From Candidatus Hodarchaeota archaeon (GTDB lineage: Archaea; Asgardarchaeota; Heimdallarchaeia; Hodarchaeales; Hodarchaeaceae), in NCBI GenBank assembly GCA_016840285.1, contig JAEOSR010000131.1, positions 1-59,436 on the forward strand: a DNA stretch of 59,436 bases, written 5' to 3'. Positions 8,860-18,392 of the stretch are shown here, piece after piece. The first letter of the stretch is position 1; the number at the start of each line of letters is the position of its first letter. Both the position numbers and the translations under genes were made by a program. The notes below the pieces were generated by a model. That model was not told the origin of the DNA. It did not search any database and worked only from the letters and a program-made list of their open reading frames with translations.

Positions 8860-9312
8860 TTTTCATCGTATCCCTTAATATCATGGTCTAGGACGGCTAA
8901 ATAATAACGATCTATTCACTAAATTACGAATGTACTTAAAACCTTTTGCTTTTAAGTTAGTGTATTTTCAAATAACGCTCTTGTTGATTCAATTATAAAT
9001 TCAATCACAACCAGTTTTTCTTTAATTTGAGTTAATAGGAGCACCTAAGGAGGGGGAATAGCATAGTTAAGTATATTATTCAATTTTAATTAGCAAATCA
9101 TTTAGAATTATCCACTTTCTGAGCACTAAATCCGTAAATGTCAATAAAAACAACTATGATGGATAAATTTAGAGAAGTTTCAACTAGCTAGTTTAATGAA
9201 AATTAATTATGCATTGATAAGGATTCATTTGAGGACAGTAAGTTTGTAACTAAAGTTCTGGTAGGCTAAACTTTAAAAACAGCGGATATTAATAAATTCA
9301 CAACTCAAGAGC
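8860..9312. other. Divergent intergenic region
   Basis: About 450 bases with no supportable gene, between the minus-strand roadblock pair and a plus-strand regulator. A purine-rich AAGGAGGGGG at 9047-9056 looks like a ribosome-binding site but no usable start codon and frame follows it. Both divergent promoters must lie here. Confidence 0.4.
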
Positions 9313-9771
9313 GTGGTATTATTGGTCTCACAAAAAAGTGAAAACAAGGACTCCTCCCAAGAAAAACTAGATGAGATATTATCAAGCGTCAAAGAATTGA
9401 GAACTCACATTGATAACCTAGATCATAGAATTTCACGACTTGAGGGCCACATTGACAGAAGCCTATCTATCTCCACCAGATCTAGTATTCTTAAATCCAA
9501 TGTAGAAAATATAGAACAAACTGATTTTGATAATCTAGATGAGCATTTGAAACGTACATACCAAACATTAGCTGAGGCTCAAGAACCCCTTACTGCTTCT
9601 GATGTAGCTGAACGAATGGGTCGGAGTCGGAGTACGACCAGTTATCATCTTAATAAGCTTGAAAAGATGGGAATTCTTGAAAAATTTCCAAGTCCATCAA
9701 AAGAAAGTTCAAGGACTGTCCTTTTCCGACCTAAGGATCATTTCTTTGAATTATTAGACTCCCAAAGATAG
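9313..9771 (+). CDS. Coiled-coil winged-helix regulator
   Basis: 152 residues, starting at a GTG. Residues 10-60 are a heptad-rich coiled coil (LDEILSSVKELRTHIDNL). Residues 75-150 are a winged helix with the recognition part ASDVAERMGRSRSTTSYHLNKLE and the wing ILEKFPS. This is a dimeric ArsR/MarR-like layout with the coiled coil probably driving dimerisation. Its place between the roadblock pair and the GTPase makes it a candidate regulator of that cluster, which is inference from position alone. Confidence 0.72.
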   Translation: MVLLVSQKSENKDSSQEKLDEILSSVKELRTHIDNLDHRISRLEGHIDRSLSISTRSSILKSNVENIEQTDFDNLDEHLKRTYQTLAEAQEPLTASDVAERMGRSRSTTSYHLNKLEKMGILEKFPSPSKESSRTVLFRPKDHFFELLDSQR

Positions 9772-9834
9772 GTTCGTCTGTACACTCCCCTCTCGAGATC
9801 CTTTTCTGCGAAAAAGAAGAAGAGGAAGAAAAGT

Positions 9835-10374
9835 TTAACTAGAAGTAAACTTTAAGATTTCTTTTCCTAATTGATCAAACGCAGCTTGAACTCCGTCACC
9901 TGTTTTAGCACTTGTTTCAATGAAACTCAGTCCTAGGCGGTCAGCAAGCTCTTTGCCTTCATTTGTAGACACAGTTTCCGTTCCTTCCTCACGTAAATCA
10001 GTTTTATTTGCCAGAAGAACCACTGGGACATCCTGATCACGTTTGGAATTTTGTAAGATGTCTTCAAACCATTTCTTCACGTTTTCGAAAGTTTGTCTCC
10101 TAGTGATATCATATACAAGAATTCCGCCAAAAACTTTTGTATAATAGGCTTTAACAACATCCTTAAAAACAGGCTGTCCTGCGAGATCCCAGATTTGCCA
10201 GCGAATATGTGTGTTTTCTACTGTTGTGTCATACAGGGCAAAATCTGCTCCCATTGTACTTAAATAATCCGTTTCGAACCCCTCACCTAAGTAACGCTTC
10301 CGAAGGGAGGTTTTTCCAACGGCTCCGTCTCCAAGTAATACAATTTTCCATAAACGATGATCCTCATTACTCAA
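9835..10374 (-). CDS. Rab-like small GTPase
   Basis: A 179-residue Ras-superfamily GTPase with all five G motifs. The G1 P-loop is GDGAVGKTS (residues 15-23). A switch I Thr lies in the YLSTMG segment (G2). G3 is WDLAGQP, G4 is ANKTD and G5 is ETSAK. The motifs YDITRRQTFENVKKW and IWDLAGQ are Rab/Ras-like rather than Arf-like. There is no C-terminal cysteine motif, so classical prenylation is not expected. The TTG start at 10374 is supported by AGGTGA a few bases upstream. Two roadblock genes and a Yip1-like gene on the same strand are natural partners. Confidence 0.92.
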   Translation of the reverse strand: MSNEDHRLWKIVLLGDGAVGKTSLRKRYLGEGFETDYLSTMGADFALYDTTVENTHIRWQIWDLAGQPVFKDVVKAYYTKVFGGILVYDITRRQTFENVKKWFEDILQNSKRDQDVPVVLLANKTDLREEGTETVSTNEGKELADRLGLSFIETSAKTGDGVQAAFDQLGKEILKFTSS

Positions 10375-10689
10375 CTATTTCACCTTTTAGTATCCTATTT
10401 TGGTAGATTTCATGATTTTAAAGTGTTTTAAACCGATTGTATATAGGTTTCAATATTAAACTTAATACGAATAACTAAATTTTCTAGTCCCCAGCTGCAG
10501 TCTCACTGAGAACGCCTTTTTTTTCAGTAATATTTGTTTTTATCTAAGTTTTATTCGTTTTAAGTCAGTTTTATATTTACACATAAATATCATTTGATCA
10601 GTGAGGACAAGTAATTTGTTACTTTGGTGATTCATTCGATATCAAATATGTTTATTTTTCTCAGATTGGCATGATATTGAAGTATCAAA
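10375..10689. other. Intergenic region between GTPase and ATPase genes
   Basis: About 315 bases, AT-rich. The minus strand close to the GTPase gene has a CTTTAAAAT stretch that could be its TATA box. Nothing else is recognisable. Confidence 0.35.
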
Positions 10690-12393
10690 TTAAATATGGA
10701 ATTTAGAATCAGTAGGAGTGACTCGTTTGACATATCCTCGTTTTCGTAATTCTTCTAAACATTCAAGTTCCAAATCCTGATCACGTTCTGTTATTTCTGT
10801 AGATGTTTCAGGAGAAAGCACTTTAGATGTTAGCAGCGCTCTAATAGTCGGACGTAATTTTTCTGGGAGATCTAGTATTCCTAGAGTGTCAAAAGGTTGG
10901 ATCTGAATATATTGAGGGGGCTCTGTACAAGTACAAATCTTTTTCCCTGTTTCCTCTTCTAATTTTTGACGATTAGGCCTTGGATTTATTCCTAATTCTA
11001 GTAGATACTCGTGTCTGGAATTATGGGCAGTTGTAAATTCATATAGCAACAAATCTAAGACCTCTGGGTCAGAAAAATTTTTTTGGACAAAATTGTGGAA
11101 TAGCTGTTCAGGATCCCCTCGTAAGAGATCCATTTCAGCACCATATGCAAGTATATTCTGACGTAACTGTTCGTTTACCGTTTCGATATCAAAAACAAAG
11201 GGCTCAAAGATATCTTCAATAATATTCGTTACCCCTTCAAATCCTCCAATACTTCCAGTCTTTGAAAAATCAATAATAGCTTCTTTGAAGTCTTTTTCAA
11301 ATTGTACAATAACCCTAAAAAGTAATTCTGTAAGGGTATCGTTCATAACTGGACTATAAAGAATCCCAATTACACGTTTTCCTTTCCTTTGGACAATTTT
11401 CATATTTCCATTGTCGATATAGCGTAAATCGCCCCTTCGTCCAGCGGTCTCTGACACCATGTGAGCAATACTAGTTAAAGCTGCAGTTATGAGTACAGGG
11501 TTTTTCATTTCGTCCTCCGCCTTTCCAAAGAAGTAATAATACATTGTTGATCCTGATTCACGATCAGTTATGAACAATGCAATCGGAGACGCTTCAGTAT
11601 CATCGATAATTCTTCCAAACTCCTCCTTTTCAGTGATATCTTGGAATTTTTTACTCAAATCATGAAATGTTTCATTTACATCAGAATGTGGCGATTCTAA
11701 ATAATAAATACCCTGATCTGTAAATTCATATAGTTCAGAAATCCAAGGAATGGCGTAAAAAATAGGATGTCTCAATTTTGATTCCATCTGCTCAAGCTTC
11801 TGATCAAGTTTCCCAAAAACAACTGGTGGTTTGATCATGTTCATGATTACCAAAGTGGGTGTGGTAAGAAAAGATAAGAAATTTTGAATTGTAGATTTAG
11901 TCAAATTGAATGTTGGATATTTTTCTGATGAAATAATCCAGACCATGTCACTTTGTAGAATTGCAGCGGTCGTAATACTCTTCTCATCTAAACTAACTGG
12001 TAGAATGAAAGCCAGTAGATCAATTGTGTCTTTGAAAAAAAGGGCATTTACTCGATATTTTGCCCGTTCCTGTAAGTCAATTTGAGTTATTGGAACACCA
12101 GAAGAAGGTAGAACCCGAACAAATGAACCCTTATCTTCATCCTCAAGGATTGATAAAGACTCACTAACAAGTGTATTTTCAGAAATCTCGCTTAGAAAGT
12201 CTGTACTAGTAAAATGAGATTTTCCATATTTAAAAAGGGAGTATCTTAACTTCTCTGTCCTTGAAAAATCAACAACAAGAACACGAAACCCAGGTTTCAA
12301 TTGAGCGTAAGCTAAAAAGAAATTTAAAGCTATTGTCTTTTTCCCACAGCTAGGGGTCCGCGAATAAATACTGATCACTTTTGGAGTAGCCAT
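10690..12393 (-). CDS. SIMIBI (MinD/ParA-like) ATPase fused to longin-like domain
   Basis: 567 residues. Residues 1-250 look like a MinD/ParA/CooC-type P-loop ATPase: first strand VISIYSRT, a deviant Walker A PSCGKKTIALN with GKK in place of GKT/GGK, then VLVVDFSRTEK and a late LVIMNMIKPP strand. Residues 265-390 form a separate alpha/beta module (IALFITDRESGSTMYYYFF, a long LITAALTSIAHMVSE helix, VIGILYSP, then FEKDFKEAI). This order of strands and helices matches longin/roadblock-like domains. The C-terminal 170 residues are mostly helical and end in a winged-helix-like segment. It may be a membrane-associated or polarity ATPase; the function is not known. Confidence 0.6.
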   Translation of the reverse strand: MATPKVISIYSRTPSCGKKTIALNFFLAYAQLKPGFRVLVVDFSRTEKLRYSLFKYGKSHFTSTDFLSEISENTLVSESLSILEDEDKGSFVRVLPSSGVPITQIDLQERAKYRVNALFFKDTIDLLAFILPVSLDEKSITTAAILQSDMVWIISSEKYPTFNLTKSTIQNFLSFLTTPTLVIMNMIKPPVVFGKLDQKLEQMESKLRHPIFYAIPWISELYEFTDQGIYYLESPHSDVNETFHDLSKKFQDITEKEEFGRIIDDTEASPIALFITDRESGSTMYYYFFGKAEDEMKNPVLITAALTSIAHMVSETAGRRGDLRYIDNGNMKIVQRKGKRVIGILYSPVMNDTLTELLFRVIVQFEKDFKEAIIDFSKTGSIGGFEGVTNIIEDIFEPFVFDIETVNEQLRQNILAYGAEMDLLRGDPEQLFHNFVQKNFSDPEVLDLLLYEFTTAHNSRHEYLLELGINPRPNRQKLEEETGKKICTCTEPPQYIQIQPFDTLGILDLPEKLRPTIRALLTSKVLSPETSTEITERDQDLELECLEELRKRGYVKRVTPTDSKFHI

Positions 12394-12764
12394 TTTTATT
12401 TCAGCACTAATTCTTTGGATTCAGAAATGATAGAAGCCCTAAAAGCATTATCAACGAAGTGATTCACTTCATCTATTGTTGGATGATGTTGGAGATATGT
12501 TTATTTATCAAATTAAGGTTTTTAAAGGATTCTAATCCCCAGGATACCGAGATTTATTTAAGAATTTCTAGTTTATTATCTAAATTTACTTATTCTCATT
12601 TTGTAATATTGATAAGCGAAATATTAAATTTCTTTTAAACCAGAATCAATAAACTTTTGGTATAGTTTTAATCACTATCACTTAACACCAGAACGGTCAA
12701 TATAAAGTCTATTCATAAGTCTTATTTTTTTGGTAAAAGTTTATTTGTACAAGGACTGTTTTAA
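12394..12764. other. Divergent promoter region
   Basis: About 370 bases between the minus-strand ATPase gene and mptA. No gene is seen. Close to mptA, AAGTTTATTT at about 12737-12746 could be a TATA box, with AAGGA about 10 bases ahead of the ATG. The rest is AT-rich. Confidence 0.35.
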
Positions 12765-13583
12765 ATGGAAAAAGAAACACAAGACCAATCCCCTGTTGTC
12801 TCATTATCTTTAGATGAAGTTGGCCTTACTAATTTCATTACTCAAGTCTCCATCACTCGGGGAACGAAGGTTTATCATTATCAAACTACTGTAAGTGTTG
12901 TAATCAACCTTCCCCCCTCTCGAAAAGGAGCTCATTTATCCCGTTTCGTGGAATCAATTTCAGAGATCTTGAATAGTGAAGTTCACATTCATTATTCATT
13001 AGAAGAGATGTCTAGTCACGTTTTAGAAACATTAAACAAACGACATCCCTATGAGAAAGGATCTATTACCCTTAAATTTATTTTTTTCACGAATAAAACC
13101 ACTCCAGTCTCTCAACGGTCTTCAATTGAGAATTATAGCGCTCAATTAACTACTTGGTGGGATCATGGAAAGGTCACTCATAAATTAACTTTAGGAACTT
13201 ATGGGAGTACTGCTTGTCCTCATGCGCTCTCTCGAAACTCAGCAAACCGTACACACATCCAGCGTGCTTATGCTGAACTAAGTCTGCAGGGTGAAACACC
13301 TGATATCCCAGATATGGAAGAGGTGACCATGATTCTTGATGAGAGTTTTTCAGCTCCCACATTTTCGCTTCTAAAAGCAGAGGATGAACAATGGATTATT
13401 AATCAAATGTGGGAGAATCCACTATTTGTAGAAGATGTCAACCGAAATCTGTTGCAGCTTGCCTTGAAGCACTTCTCAAATAAAAAACTGGAAATTCAGG
13501 CTAAGGTGATCTCTCAAGAGTCTATTCATAAACATAACATCATATCAAAGGGTAGTACCAGAACTGACAGTTACGGAAGCTAA
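12765..13583 (+). CDS. mptA: GTP cyclohydrolase MptA/FolE2 family
   Basis: Type IV/IB GTP cyclohydrolase that opens GTP for methanopterin-type coenzymes or for 7-deazaguanine (archaeosine) precursors. Family marks are LSLDEVGLTNF, VVINLPPSRKGAHLSRFVES near residue 48, the metal-binding Cys in STACPHALS near 150 followed 13 residues on by His in NRTHIQRA, and a C-terminal ESIHKHN near 250 that supplies further ligands. 272 residues is a normal length. Because ArcS and RaSEA are in the same window, a role in archaeosine supply is plausible, but methanopterin or folate synthesis cannot be excluded. Confidence 0.85.
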   Translation: MEKETQDQSPVVSLSLDEVGLTNFITQVSITRGTKVYHYQTTVSVVINLPPSRKGAHLSRFVESISEILNSEVHIHYSLEEMSSHVLETLNKRHPYEKGSITLKFIFFTNKTTPVSQRSSIENYSAQLTTWWDHGKVTHKLTLGTYGSTACPHALSRNSANRTHIQRAYAELSLQGETPDIPDMEEVTMILDESFSAPTFSLLKAEDEQWIINQMWENPLFVEDVNRNLLQLALKHFSNKKLEIQAKVISQESIHKHNIISKGSTRTDSYGS

Positions 13584-13670
13584 GTAAGATATCTTCCAGA
13601 TTCATAAAAGAAGGAGTACTTGTTTATGACTGATCTGAACCGTTCTGAAAGACTTAGCCAAAGAGGACAG

Positions 13671-13844
13671 CTAGGAACAATTGTCCCAAGCTATCCTTGG
13701 AGCTATTTGGCTCTGATAACGCTGTTTCCTCGCAGCTAATCCCCAGTTCCAGGCAAATCGAGCTATACCAGCACATTTGGTCAGTTGCGTCCGTTCTTTG
13801 TTATTTACCCGTAATTCGTACCTGTACCCTCGTGTTCGGAGCAA
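13671..13844 (-). pseudogene. tnpB N-terminal fragment (IS605/IS1341 type)
   Basis: On the minus strand one frame reads GYRYELRVNNKERTQL followed by CAGIARFAWNWGLAARKQRY and stops after about 57 codons. The CAG-ARFAWNWGLA-R signature is the N-terminal helical domain of TnpB. The frame ends at a TAG at 13671-13673 and nothing of the RuvC domain follows, so only the first tenth or so of the gene survives. The region is visibly richer in GC than its surroundings. Confidence 0.75.
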
Positions 13845-14031
13845 CCCTGACCATCCACACTAGTCTTAGCTATCATCAAATGATTTGACAGATTTACTAA
13901 GAGCTTTTTGTCTTATAAACCTATTAAACACCGTAATCCGAATCAAACTAGCCTTTTTCCCATGATTCTAATACCAAAAGGTTCGTAAGCCTATTGATTT
14001 AGCTATAATTTCATGAGATAGGTTTAATGCA

Positions 14032-14165
14032 TTGTACTCTTTGTTAGTATTATTTTTGGTTGTTTTTTTGCTTTCAATCTTCCTCCTTCCCTTCAATCTT
14101 TCTTTTCCTTCTTGTTCTACTTGTCTATCAATGTCCATATCTGTCTATCTATCTGACATCAGTTG
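14032..14165 (+). repeat. Polypyrimidine tract
   Basis: A run of T- and CT-rich sequence on the plus strand with short TCTATC/TATCTG units near its right end. It lies directly beyond the stop codon of the minus-strand membrane protein. It may serve as a termination region or be simple-sequence expansion. The stretch 13845-14031 before it shows no gene. Confidence 0.45.
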
Positions 14166-15491
14166 TCAACCCTTTTTCTCTCCAAAGATTTTATTACGAA
14201 ATTTCTTAGCGGCCGCAAAAACACTTACTCCACTTGCTTCAACCGCTTTTTTCCCGACTGTCAGAGCAATATCTGTTTTACTTATTTCTCCTCTTTTAAT
14301 TCTTTCCATGTAATCAACGAGATCGTCATAGGGAGGGAGAAAATCAAATCGAAAGACGTCAGACTCCCAATAACCAGATCCTCCTTGTGCTATGTAGAAA
14401 ATAATTACCATAACAAGAATAAAAACCATGAATACCAAAGTAATTTCGTGGTATACTTCAGAAAAAGAAAGATCTCCTATTAAATTCTTTATGACATCAG
14501 GTAATAACTCACCCATTAATTGGAGCTGAAAGACTTGAAATCCTAAAGCAAGACCCAAGTAAATCAAAACGACTCCTTCTCCTCCAATAAAACCGACAAA
14601 TCGGCCAATGCGGAAAGGATCCTCCTTAGTTCCTTTCTTTGATGAATCTGTGACAATTCCTTTCATTTTAATCCGTCGTGAAACATTCTGGGCTGTATAT
14701 ATTAATGAAAAAAGAACCATTATATAATTAAAACTAGTTACAATGCTTGTGGATCCATCAATAGATGTAATAAAGATCATAATCTGGTTTGGGAGACTCG
14801 CAATAAAAAAGAAACCAATAACTGTATTGAAAACGTCATCCCCTATTATTATTCCTCGTACTACTAAGATAACTAGGAAAGCGACCACAATTCCAATTAT
14901 CCCGAGAAAAACATATGAGTAGCCAACAGGTGTTTTATTAAAGCCAATATAAATAATTATCAGGTTCCAAATTAAAGACAAAAAGGCAACAAGTGTCATA
15001 ACGCCGGAGAAAATGGATTTCCGATCTGTTGTTGGTTTTCCCAGAAATAGTACGCTTCCTGTTATTTTATTGGAGAAGAGGCCTTTTGAAAATGAGAAAG
15101 TGGCTAAAGGAACTAAAAATGCCCATATTAAGAGAGCAGTTATTGGAAAATAGGTAATGAAAAGGTCGGATATAGTAGCTATAACAGTAAAAATAACTGC
15201 AATTAATAAAAGAAGAAAAAATCGAAGTATTAGGTTTAACCTTTTGGACAGTAAACCTGAAATGATGAATCCGATTGCAATGCTTAGTTGTACCGAAAAT
15301 ATAAGATTAAGCATGTCTTCAGTGATTACATCTGAAGCCTGGCTTTGAAGCACAAATGCACCTGTTGTAACCACTGAAGTAAGGAATAAAATTAAAGAAA
15401 AAAGAATAAGACGCCTTGATAACAGAATTCGCATACCACCAAACAATGTTGATTTTAAATAATCCCAAAATGCCTTTTCTACATAACTCAT
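14166..15491 (-). CDS. Polytopic membrane protein of unknown family
   Basis: 441 residues with roughly eleven hydrophobic segments. The first follows a basic RRLILFSLILF stretch near residue 25 and the last is near residue 370 (LVFMVFILVMVIIFYIAQGG). A short amphipathic N-terminus and a basic, alanine-rich C-terminal tail of about 60 residues probably face the cytosol. No transporter signature, catalytic motif or known fold is recognisable. It is a single gene, divergent from the MazG-like gene. Confidence 0.6.
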   Translation of the reverse strand: MSYVEKAFWDYLKSTLFGGMRILLSRRLILFSLILFLTSVVTTGAFVLQSQASDVITEDMLNLIFSVQLSIAIGFIISGLLSKRLNLILRFFLLLLIAVIFTVIATISDLFITYFPITALLIWAFLVPLATFSFSKGLFSNKITGSVLFLGKPTTDRKSIFSGVMTLVAFLSLIWNLIIIYIGFNKTPVGYSYVFLGIIGIVVAFLVILVVRGIIIGDDVFNTVIGFFFIASLPNQIMIFITSIDGSTSIVTSFNYIMVLFSLIYTAQNVSRRIKMKGIVTDSSKKGTKEDPFRIGRFVGFIGGEGVVLIYLGLALGFQVFQLQLMGELLPDVIKNLIGDLSFSEVYHEITLVFMVFILVMVIIFYIAQGGSGYWESDVFRFDFLPPYDDLVDYMERIKRGEISKTDIALTVGKKAVEASGVSVFAAAKKFRNKIFGEKKG

Positions 15492-15645
15492 CGATTATTC
15501 CTCAATTATATTCGTTCAACAGCACAAGAAAATAAAGAAAAAGAGAAATTTAAAAATTTCTTCGATCAATTTGGGATTACCATTAATAATGAAAAGAGTA
15601 TTACTAAATTAATTTCAATTGTACGTTTCCTTTGAAGTGTTAGTT

Positions 15646-15945
15646 ATGGATTTAAACAAATTAACTAGTGAAGTAGATAAGCATATCCAAGCACATGGAG
15701 GTTATTGGGATCCAGGATGGCTCTTAGCAGCAATTACAGAAGAATTAGGAGAATTATCACGTGCTCTCCAAACTTTTTATGAGGTTCGAGATTTACACAT
15801 CTTAAAACAAAAAAAAAACAGAAAAATACTCATTGAAGAGGAATGTGGCGATCTCTTCTTTGCACTTATCTGTTTAACAAATTTCTTAGGTATAAACTTA
15901 GAAACCGCTCTGTTAAAAACATTGAAGAAGTTTGATGCACGGTAA
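15646..15945 (+). CDS. MazG-like nucleotide pyrophosphohydrolase
   Basis: An all-alpha NTP pyrophosphatase of about 99 residues. The metal-binding helices are visible as AAITEELGELSRAL (ExxE) near residue 30 and EEECGDLFFALICL (ExxD) near residue 66, the hallmark of MazG/iMazG proteins. Such enzymes hydrolyse (d)NTPs, often to clear damaged nucleotides. The ATG at 15646 is preferred over a TTG nine codons upstream because the conserved fold starts just after it. Confidence 0.82.
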   Translation: MDLNKLTSEVDKHIQAHGGYWDPGWLLAAITEELGELSRALQTFYEVRDLHILKQKKNRKILIEEECGDLFFALICLTNFLGINLETALLKTLKKFDAR

Positions 15946-16161
15946 ATTGTTTCACATTAGATTAATGTCTATCTGTAAAACACTAGTTAAGAGGATTGTA
16001 ACTTAAAAAGGATTTAAAAAAGGGATAGACTGGAAGGAGTCAGATTGATCGTATTAAAACCACAATTTGTAGAGAAAAAATACCGCAACCTCTAATTATT
16101 TATTTATAATCATTACTAATCCTGATTAGACATTAGAAAAAATTAGACGAGTGTAATAAAC

Positions 16162-17613
16162 ATGTCAAGTGTAATAAAAATTATTGCGGGTATCTTCATC
16201 ATATTGATTGGATTTCCCATCTTTATTGGGGGTTCAGCGATACTCTTGTTTGTCCCATTGTTTACTGATGGTGAAGGGTATTTCATGACAGATACTATCG
16301 CCATTTCATCAGAGGATATGAATGCTAATTTTTCGGCAATCCGAGTAGACATTCCTCTTGATGACGTTCAGATCGGGGTAAAAATTGATCCTGCTAAGTT
16401 TGTTAAGTTTAAAATAAATGTTCATGGAGAAACCCGCTCAGAAGCTGTTTTTTTGGGATTATGTACCGAAAATGAAGCTGATACATTCCTAGGTACAAAT
16501 ATTGCTTATCTTCAGATTCAAAATTTTGAATATTATGGTTTTGAATTTGGTGATGATAGAGAAGAGCCTATCTATCAGATAGAATATGACATTATATCAA
16601 ATACAACCAATTGGACTCTTCCGTCCGTAGAAAGTGTTTCGTGGTTTGAAGGCGGATACAGCGCTACCACATTCAAATGGGATCCCTCATATGAAACTTT
16701 AACGAGTGGTGAAACTATTTCTTTTATAATTATGCACGCAGATCTAGGTGAATCATATAGTGTTGATATTACCTTCAGTGTTGGAGCCAATATTCCTATC
16801 CTAAATGCTATAGGATGGGTACTCGTTGTATTTGGTGGCTTATTCACATTATTGGGTATTATTCTTCTGTGGAGTGGACTACGAACCAAGAAACCACGAG
16901 CGGAACGTGTGCGATATTACCAAGGAGCTCCAACAACAAGAGTTGAAGCTATTGAAAGACCTCCTCCTAAGTTTAATCTTCAATGTTCTAATTGTGGCTC
17001 ATTAAATGAACCTGATAGTTCTTTTTGCTCTAAATGTGGTGAGGTTCTCCTCTCAGAGGATCGGAAGACCGTAGATGAAGTAACAAAGAAAACTGAAGTT
17101 GAAATATTCGAGCCAACAGGCGATAAACTAGTTGTTGCGGAAGGATGGCCCCGTTTTTGGGCATGGTTAATTGACATCCTTATTACTGGTGCAATCGCAA
17201 GTGCATTGAGTTCTATAGTATTCGTTTCTATTGGTGATTGGAGCTGGTGGTCATTTGGTATTTGGAGTCCCTTTCAATGGTTATTTAGTCTAGGACCTTC
17301 TTCAATCGTTTTCTTCGTATATGCTGTAGTTATGGAACATTATTATGGCCAAACATTGGGTAAAATGGCCCTAAATCTTGAGGTAGTGTCAGAAACCACT
17401 GGTGATCGTCCCATTCTGCAAGATATAATCATCTCCGCTATAGGAAAAGCATTTTTCTTGCCTATAGATGTCATCCTAGGATTGATTGTAAAAGACAAAA
17501 TTCAAGTCCCAGATCTTAACCAGAGATTAACTCAGAAATGGTCACGAACAGTTGTTATTCAATCTGAGAAAATGAAGAAAGAATATGCTCGGTTTGTGTC
17601 TGGTAGAGTCTAG
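16162..17613 (+). CDS. RDD membrane protein with zinc ribbon
   Basis: 483 residues in four parts. A first membrane segment is at residues 7-32 (IIAGIFIILIGFPIFIGG). An extracytoplasmic beta-rich domain runs to about 210. A second membrane segment (WVLVVFGGLFTLLGIILL) leads to a cytosolic zinc ribbon (CSNCGS...CSKCGE) near 274-292. A C-terminal RDD domain from about 325 has the RFWAWLIDILI start and two or three membrane helices. RDD proteins are poorly understood; some are Na+/H+ exchangers. The extracytoplasmic part may be a sensor or receptor, which is inference. Confidence 0.7.
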   Translation: MSSVIKIIAGIFIILIGFPIFIGGSAILLFVPLFTDGEGYFMTDTIAISSEDMNANFSAIRVDIPLDDVQIGVKIDPAKFVKFKINVHGETRSEAVFLGLCTENEADTFLGTNIAYLQIQNFEYYGFEFGDDREEPIYQIEYDIISNTTNWTLPSVESVSWFEGGYSATTFKWDPSYETLTSGETISFIIMHADLGESYSVDITFSVGANIPILNAIGWVLVVFGGLFTLLGIILLWSGLRTKKPRAERVRYYQGAPTTRVEAIERPPPKFNLQCSNCGSLNEPDSSFCSKCGEVLLSEDRKTVDEVTKKTEVEIFEPTGDKLVVAEGWPRFWAWLIDILITGAIASALSSIVFVSIGDWSWWSFGIWSPFQWLFSLGPSSIVFFVYAVVMEHYYGQTLGKMALNLEVVSETTGDRPILQDIIISAIGKAFFLPIDVILGLIVKDKIQVPDLNQRLTQKWSRTVVIQSEKMKKEYARFVSGRV

Positions 17614-17616
17614 AAA

Positions 17617-17659
17617 AACCTCTTTCCTTCCCTTTTTTTCCCTTTTTCTTCTTTTTATA
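17617..17659 (+). terminator. T-rich terminator after the RDD gene
   Basis: Directly after the stop codon come several runs of T separated by C-rich pieces, which is the form of archaeal intrinsic terminators. No hairpin is needed or seen. The tract lies between two convergent genes. Confidence 0.5.
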
Positions 17660-17685
17660 TGAAAAAATTTCTGTAGCGTTTTTTA

Positions 17686-18183
17686 CTAACTGATTCCCAT
17701 GATTTCACTTTCATCCATCAACAATTCATGAGACTCTTTTAATACCCGCTGGTAATCATCGAAGGTCAATAACGAGAGCGCTTCTTCATAAGTAGCCCAG
17801 CGCCAATTAATATGTTCTGTAGAAAGTTTAACTTCCTTAGAAAAGAATCTAACTAAGAAAAAAACAACTTTTTTAATTATTGTTCTTGGACCTCGTTTGG
17901 GAAAATAAATCGAATCACTGATCAACCTTTTCATTATCTTAAAATTTGTTTGTCCAGTTTCTTCACGAATCTCACGGATGGCTGTTTGTTCATAAGATTC
18001 GCCTTGGGATTGGCGTCCCTTAGGGAATGCCCAATAATGTAACGGGCCACGATGTTGGACCAATAGATAGAGGGGTGTTATATTTTTAAGGCTCCTTTTG
18101 AAGTAAACAGGTACCCCACCACATGAAATCTCATCAAAATCAGGGTTGGATTTCTGTTTGGAGCTCACGCCTTCACACCTCAA
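17686..18183 (-). CDS. Nudix hydrolase
   Basis: 165 residues with a complete Nudix box, G-x5-E-x7-REIREETG, around residues 60-82 (PKGRQSQGE then REIREETGQ). It is preceded by the strand HYWAFPKGR typical of Ap4A/diadenosine polyphosphate or mutT-like members. It hydrolyses nucleoside diphosphates linked to another moiety. The annotated start is a TTG; a GTG five codons further in (18168) is equally possible. It is convergent with the RDD gene. Confidence 0.88.
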   Translation of the reverse strand: MRCEGVSSKQKSNPDFDEISCGGVPVYFKRSLKNITPLYLLVQHRGPLHYWAFPKGRQSQGESYEQTAIREIREETGQTNFKIMKRLISDSIYFPKRGPRTIIKKVVFFLVRFFSKEVKLSTEHINWRWATYEEALSLLTFDDYQRVLKESHELLMDESEIMGIS

Positions 18184-18392
18184 ATTTTTATGGCTAAAAG
18201 TACCTATTAATTACATTCTTGCTAAGTATATTTTAACCTTTAAGAAATGCTTTCTATTGAAAGTAACGGTTATTGATTAGTTTTAGGTGCTTCAATAGAG
18301 AAATGATTTAAAATTCATTTTTCTGTCTCAAAAAGTAAATAACAATAACCAGAAAAATGCGAAGAAATAACATATAATCTGGAGATAGATCT

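Noticed and set aside
13656..13712. AGCCAAA/TTTGGCT stem with two inner hairpins, considered as a tRNA-like or structured RNA
   Set aside because: The minus strand encodes a TnpB N-terminus there, no T-loop or anticodon arm is visible, and stems of this size occur by chance in such a GC-rich scrap.
13697..13888. Plus-strand open frame of 63 codons
   Set aside because: It is the shadow of the tnpB N-terminal fragment, which reads clearly on the minus strand.
14032..14313. Plus-strand frames over the end of the membrane-protein gene
   Set aside because: They are low-complexity Ser/Leu/Phe frames from the pyrimidine tract and overlap a real minus-strand gene.
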